Assembly (NCBI GenBank): GCA_020860985.1
Contig: JAJBTG010000275.1
Location: 6,775-13,756, forward strand
Origin: Oscillospiraceae bacterium
GTDB taxonomy: Bacteria; Bacillota; Clostridia; UBA1381
DNA length: 6,982 nt
Reading direction: 5' to 3'
Positions 5,264 to 6,982 of the stretch are shown here, piece after piece. Numbering within the stretch: position 1 is the first letter of the stretch; the number at the start of each line of letters is the position of its first letter. The position numbers and the translations under genes are program-made. A model generated the notes under the pieces. The model did not search any database. It was not told the DNA's origin and worked only from the letters and a program-made list of their open reading frames with translations.

Positions 5264-5617
5264 ATGGACACAGCAATAACACGCGCGGAGCATGAGGAGT
5301 TCCGTAGGACGGTGGACGCGAATTTTGACGCGCTCATCGCGGAGGATAAGCGGCTTAATGAGCGGCTGAAAGTCGTTGAGGAAACGAACAGGCAAATAAG
5401 CGATATGAACATCACATTGCAAAAGCAGAGCGACAATATCACGAAGCTGTCGGAAAATATATCGGCAATTGCAAAGGCACAGGACGCGGAAAACAAGCGC
5501 TTAAAGGAGCTTGAAAGCCGCGACGGTAAAAAGTGGCGTACGGCGGTAGATTACGCGCTGACGCTCGTTGTGGGGCTGCTCGTGGGATTTATCGCGACAA
5601 GGTTGGGAATTGGGTGA
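5264..5617 (+). CDS. XhlA-like phage lysis-cassette protein (coiled coil plus C-terminal TM)
   Basis: This 117-residue protein has a long acidic/basic amphipathic helix region (about residues 8-85, heptad-like, including LNERLKVVEE and ITKLSENISAIAK), followed by KKWRTAVDY and one transmembrane segment (about 96-114, LTLVVGLLVGFIATRLGIG). This architecture is that of the haemolysin XhlA family, which works with holins in Bacillus PBSX-type phages and is membrane bound, with the helix in the cytoplasm or at the membrane face. It is the first gene of the lysis cassette, directly after the hicAB terminator. There is no promoter I can identify between them, so its transcript must come from read-through or an unseen late promoter. 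The family call rests on architecture and position rather than a diagnostic motif. Confidence 0.75.
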   Translation: MDTAITRAEHEEFRRTVDANFDALIAEDKRLNERLKVVEETNRQISDMNITLQKQSDNITKLSENISAIAKAQDAENKRLKELESRDGKKWRTAVDYALTLVVGLLVGFIATRLGIG

Positions 5618-5618
5618 T
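5612..5618 (+). promoter_or_regulatory. Ribosome binding site for the GTG-start membrane protein
   Basis: GGGTGAT overlaps the stop codon of the preceding gene and lies 3 bases before the GTG at 5622. A TTG at 5610 in the same frame would overlap this site and the upstream stop, so GTG at 5622 is preferred, though TTG cannot be ruled out. Confidence 0.55.
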
Positions 5619-5621
5619 GAT

Positions 5622-5906
5622 GTGAAAAAGCATTTAACCGAGTTTTCAAAGATTATTCTTTGTCTTGTAATGCTTACATACTTTGTCGGGCTTGCGTTCG
5701 GTATGACGATTATATTTATGATTGTCAAGTCGGGCGCAAGCTCGTCGTATGTGTCAACGGCGTTGTGCGGGTTGTTCAGCTACATAGGCGCGCCCGTTGC
5801 CGTGGCAATTGCGTTTTACAGCTATAAGGCTAAGGCGGAGAATGTGGAAAAGATACGGAACGGTAATACGGTAGAAATACCGGAAGAAAGGTTTGGTGAA
5901 GAATGA
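5622..5906 (+). CDS. Two-TM holin-like membrane protein
   Basis: This 94-residue protein has a short basic N-terminus (VKKHLTEFSK; GTG start), a first transmembrane segment (about 9-35, IILCLVMLTYFVGLAFGMTIIFMIV), a Ser-rich turn, a second transmembrane segment (about 44-67) and a charged, soluble C-terminus (KAKAENVEKIRNGN...EE). Small size, two TM helices and position directly before the endolysin fit a holin or holin-like protein; many Firmicute phages carry a similar unnamed protein here. The gene begins 4 bases after the stop of the XhlA-like gene and overlaps the endolysin start by 4 bases (ATGA at 5903-5906), indicating translational coupling. Which of the membrane proteins here is the actual holin cannot be told from sequence. 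Confidence 0.72.
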   Translation: MKKHLTEFSKIILCLVMLTYFVGLAFGMTIIFMIVKSGASSSYVSTALCGLFSYIGAPVAVAIAFYSYKAKAENVEKIRNGNTVEIPEERFGEE

Positions 5907-6763
5907 GTGCAAAAGATACATTAATTGCAGAGGCTAAGAAGTGGGAGGGATACCTTGAAAAGGCTTCCAACTCACAGCTTGACGATTACACCGCCAACGC
6001 GGGAAGTGCGAATTATACGCGGTTTGCGGTGGACTATTGCGATTATTTCGGTGAGAGTATCAGCGTATATCAGGCACAGCCGTGGTGCGCTATGTTTGTG
6101 TCGGTGATGTTCGCGAACGCGTTCGGCGCGGATATTGCCGATGAGATGATTTACGGGCATTACGCGTATTGCCCTTACGCGGTCACGCATTTTAAGAATA
6201 ACGGTGCGTGGCATTCGTCGCCACAGGTCGGGGATATTATATTTTTTGGTTCATCCGGCACGGCAACGCACACGGGAATTGTGTACGCGGTTGACAGCGC
6301 GAAAGTGTACACCGTCGAGGGCAACACGTCAAGCGCTTCGGGCGTTGTCGCGAACGGCGGCGCGGTTGAGCTGAAATCGTATTCGTTGAGTTATGCTAAG
6401 ATTTTAGGCTACGGCAGACCGAATTGGAGCCTTGCCGAAAGCGTGACCGAGTACACGGAAATTAACGATATTATCTGGGAATTGGCACACAGAAACATCA
6501 TATCCAACACCGATATGTGGCTTACGAAATGCGCCGAGGACAGTAATATTTATTGGTTCTGCCGTAAGCTGTGTCAGTACATACGCACAAAACAGACCGG
6601 CGAAACTGCCGACAGCGCGTATACCGATATTAACGATATTGTGTGGGATTTGCAGTATCGCGGAATTGTCACCGATACGGCATTGTGGACGGATTACTGC
6701 AACAGGGATATTAATGTGTATTATTTGTTGCAGAAGGGATTGCATTATTGTAGGACGTATTGA
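5903..6763 (+). CDS. CHAP-domain endolysin with two C-terminal repeats
   Basis: This 286-residue enzyme should cut peptidoglycan (as an amidase or endopeptidase) at the end of infection. Residues 1-172 form a CHAP domain: Cys62 in QPWCAMFVSVMF, His123 in THTGIVYAVD, and Glu139/Asn141 in VEGNTS supply the expected catalytic set, with PQVGDIIFF between them. After a linker (GYGRPNWSLAE), residues 184-230 and 240-286 are two 47-residue repeats of the pattern YT-[ED]-INDI-[IV]-W-[ED]-L...R..I...T..W...C..D.N.Y...K...Y.RT, about 20 of 47 identical without gaps. These are probably cell-wall-binding repeats. No signal peptide is seen, so export relies on the holin. The start overlaps the previous stop, and its own Shine-Dalgarno site is weak (GGTGAA 2 bases away), fitting coupling. 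Confidence 0.92.
   Translation: MSAKDTLIAEAKKWEGYLEKASNSQLDDYTANAGSANYTRFAVDYCDYFGESISVYQAQPWCAMFVSVMFANAFGADIADEMIYGHYAYCPYAVTHFKNNGAWHSSPQVGDIIFFGSSGTATHTGIVYAVDSAKVYTVEGNTSSASGVVANGGAVELKSYSLSYAKILGYGRPNWSLAESVTEYTEINDIIWELAHRNIISNTDMWLTKCAEDSNIYWFCRKLCQYIRTKQTGETADSAYTDINDIVWDLQYRGIVTDTALWTDYCNRDINVYYLLQKGLHYCRTY
6452..6760 (+). repeat. Two tandem 47-residue repeats in the endolysin C-terminus
   Basis: Codons 184-230 (6452-6592) and 240-286 (6620-6760) encode two aligned repeats separated by 9 residues (QTGETADSA). The conserved positions are mostly aromatic, Asp and Asn, with one shared Cys and a final Arg-Thr. The DNA is much more diverged than the protein, so the duplication is old or inherited from the family. 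Confidence 0.85.
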
Positions 6764-6766
6764 TAT

Positions 6767-6772
6767 GGAGGT
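6767..6772 (+). promoter_or_regulatory. Ribosome binding site of the LLH holin gene
   Basis: GGAGGT lies 6 bases before the ATG at 6779, 3 bases after the endolysin stop, confirming the holin start. Confidence 0.88.
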
Positions 6773-6778
6773 ATTAAA

Positions 6779-6982
6779 ATGACGATTGATATTACACAGA
6801 TTGTCGTCACGCTCATCGGCGTGGTGGTAATGATTTTAGGCGTGGTGATTACAAGGGTGGTTGTGCCGTGGGTAAAGGCGAACACATCCGAAACAACGCA
6901 GGATATTATTGAAGCGGTCACCGAAGCGGCGGTTTTGGCGGCGCAACAGCTTTACAGTAGCGGATGCGCGGCTGTAAAGAAA
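6779..6982 (+). CDS. LLH-family phage holin (3' end beyond the window)
   Basis: The first 68 codons are present and the frame is open at the window edge. Residues 5-30 form one strongly hydrophobic transmembrane segment (ITQIVVTLIGVVVMILGVVI and onward), followed by a short amphipathic region (PWVKANTSETTQDIIEAV) and TEAAVLAAQQLYSSGCAAVKK. The AV-x-AAQQLY...G...K stretch is the mark of the LLH holin family (Phage_holin_6_1), named from Lactobacillus phage LL-H. These usually run a little over 100 residues, so roughly a third or more of the gene is missing. It would form membrane lesions that release the CHAP endolysin. It lies 15 bases after the endolysin stop, in the same operon. Confidence 0.85.
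   Translation, partial: MTIDITQIVVTLIGVVVMILGVVITRVVVPWVKANTSETTQDIIEAVTEAAVLAAQQLYSSGCAAVKK

Noticed and set aside
4888..5496. 202-residue minus-strand open frame
   Set aside because: It runs antisense across hicB, the terminator and the XhlA-like gene; its Ser/Cys-rich product is a typical shadow of the real + strand genes.
5568..5621. TTG at 5568 as start of the two-TM protein
   Set aside because: It would overlap the preceding gene by 50 bases without a ribosome binding site and adds a Trp-rich, unlikely leader; GTG at 5622 fits the spacing better.

Overview
The window reads as part of a tailed-phage or prophage late region from a low-to-mid GC Firmicute, most likely a gut-type Clostridia host. 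The basis is the strong AGGAGG-type ribosome binding sites, the Gram-positive lysis genes (XhlA-like protein, CHAP endolysin, LLH-type holin) and an XkdX-like small protein beside the tail fibres, an order reminiscent of the PBSX/SPO1-type tail-to-lysis transition. Every credible gene lies on the + strand. Nothing here separates a free phage from an integrated one: there is no integrase, att site, tRNA or host gene.

Layout. Positions 3-308 hold the 3' end of an unidentified upstream gene. Positions 377-3998 are a receptor-binding or adhesin module. It has a 564-residue fibre built from 18-residue coiled-coil repeats with a pyocin-knob-like domain between two repeat blocks, a 112-residue mini-fibre, and a 505-residue protein with an Mtd-N-like head and a right-handed beta-helix (tailspike-like) body. 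Positions 4002-4551 carry two small tail-associated proteins, the second XkdX-like. Positions 4557-5235 form a self-contained hicAB toxin-antitoxin cassette, with its own consensus promoter, an 18-bp perfect palindrome in the promoter spacer, the two genes, and a terminator. Positions 5264-6982 are the lysis module: XhlA-like coiled-coil/TM protein, a two-TM holin-like protein, a CHAP endolysin with two C-terminal repeats, and the start of an LLH-family holin that runs off the window.

How the parts work together. The tail genes would build the host-recognition apparatus. The lysis genes would then open the membrane (holin candidates) and cut peptidoglycan (CHAP enzyme). The hicAB cassette sits exactly at the junction of the two late modules and carries its own transcription signals, so it looks like a moron: a cargo unit that could be expressed independently of the phage late programme, for example in a lysogen. 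This cassette, and the modular make-up of the three adhesins with their repeated DGG-aromatic C-terminal motif, are the most interesting things in the window. All family assignments come from reading the sequence by eye; no database search was run.
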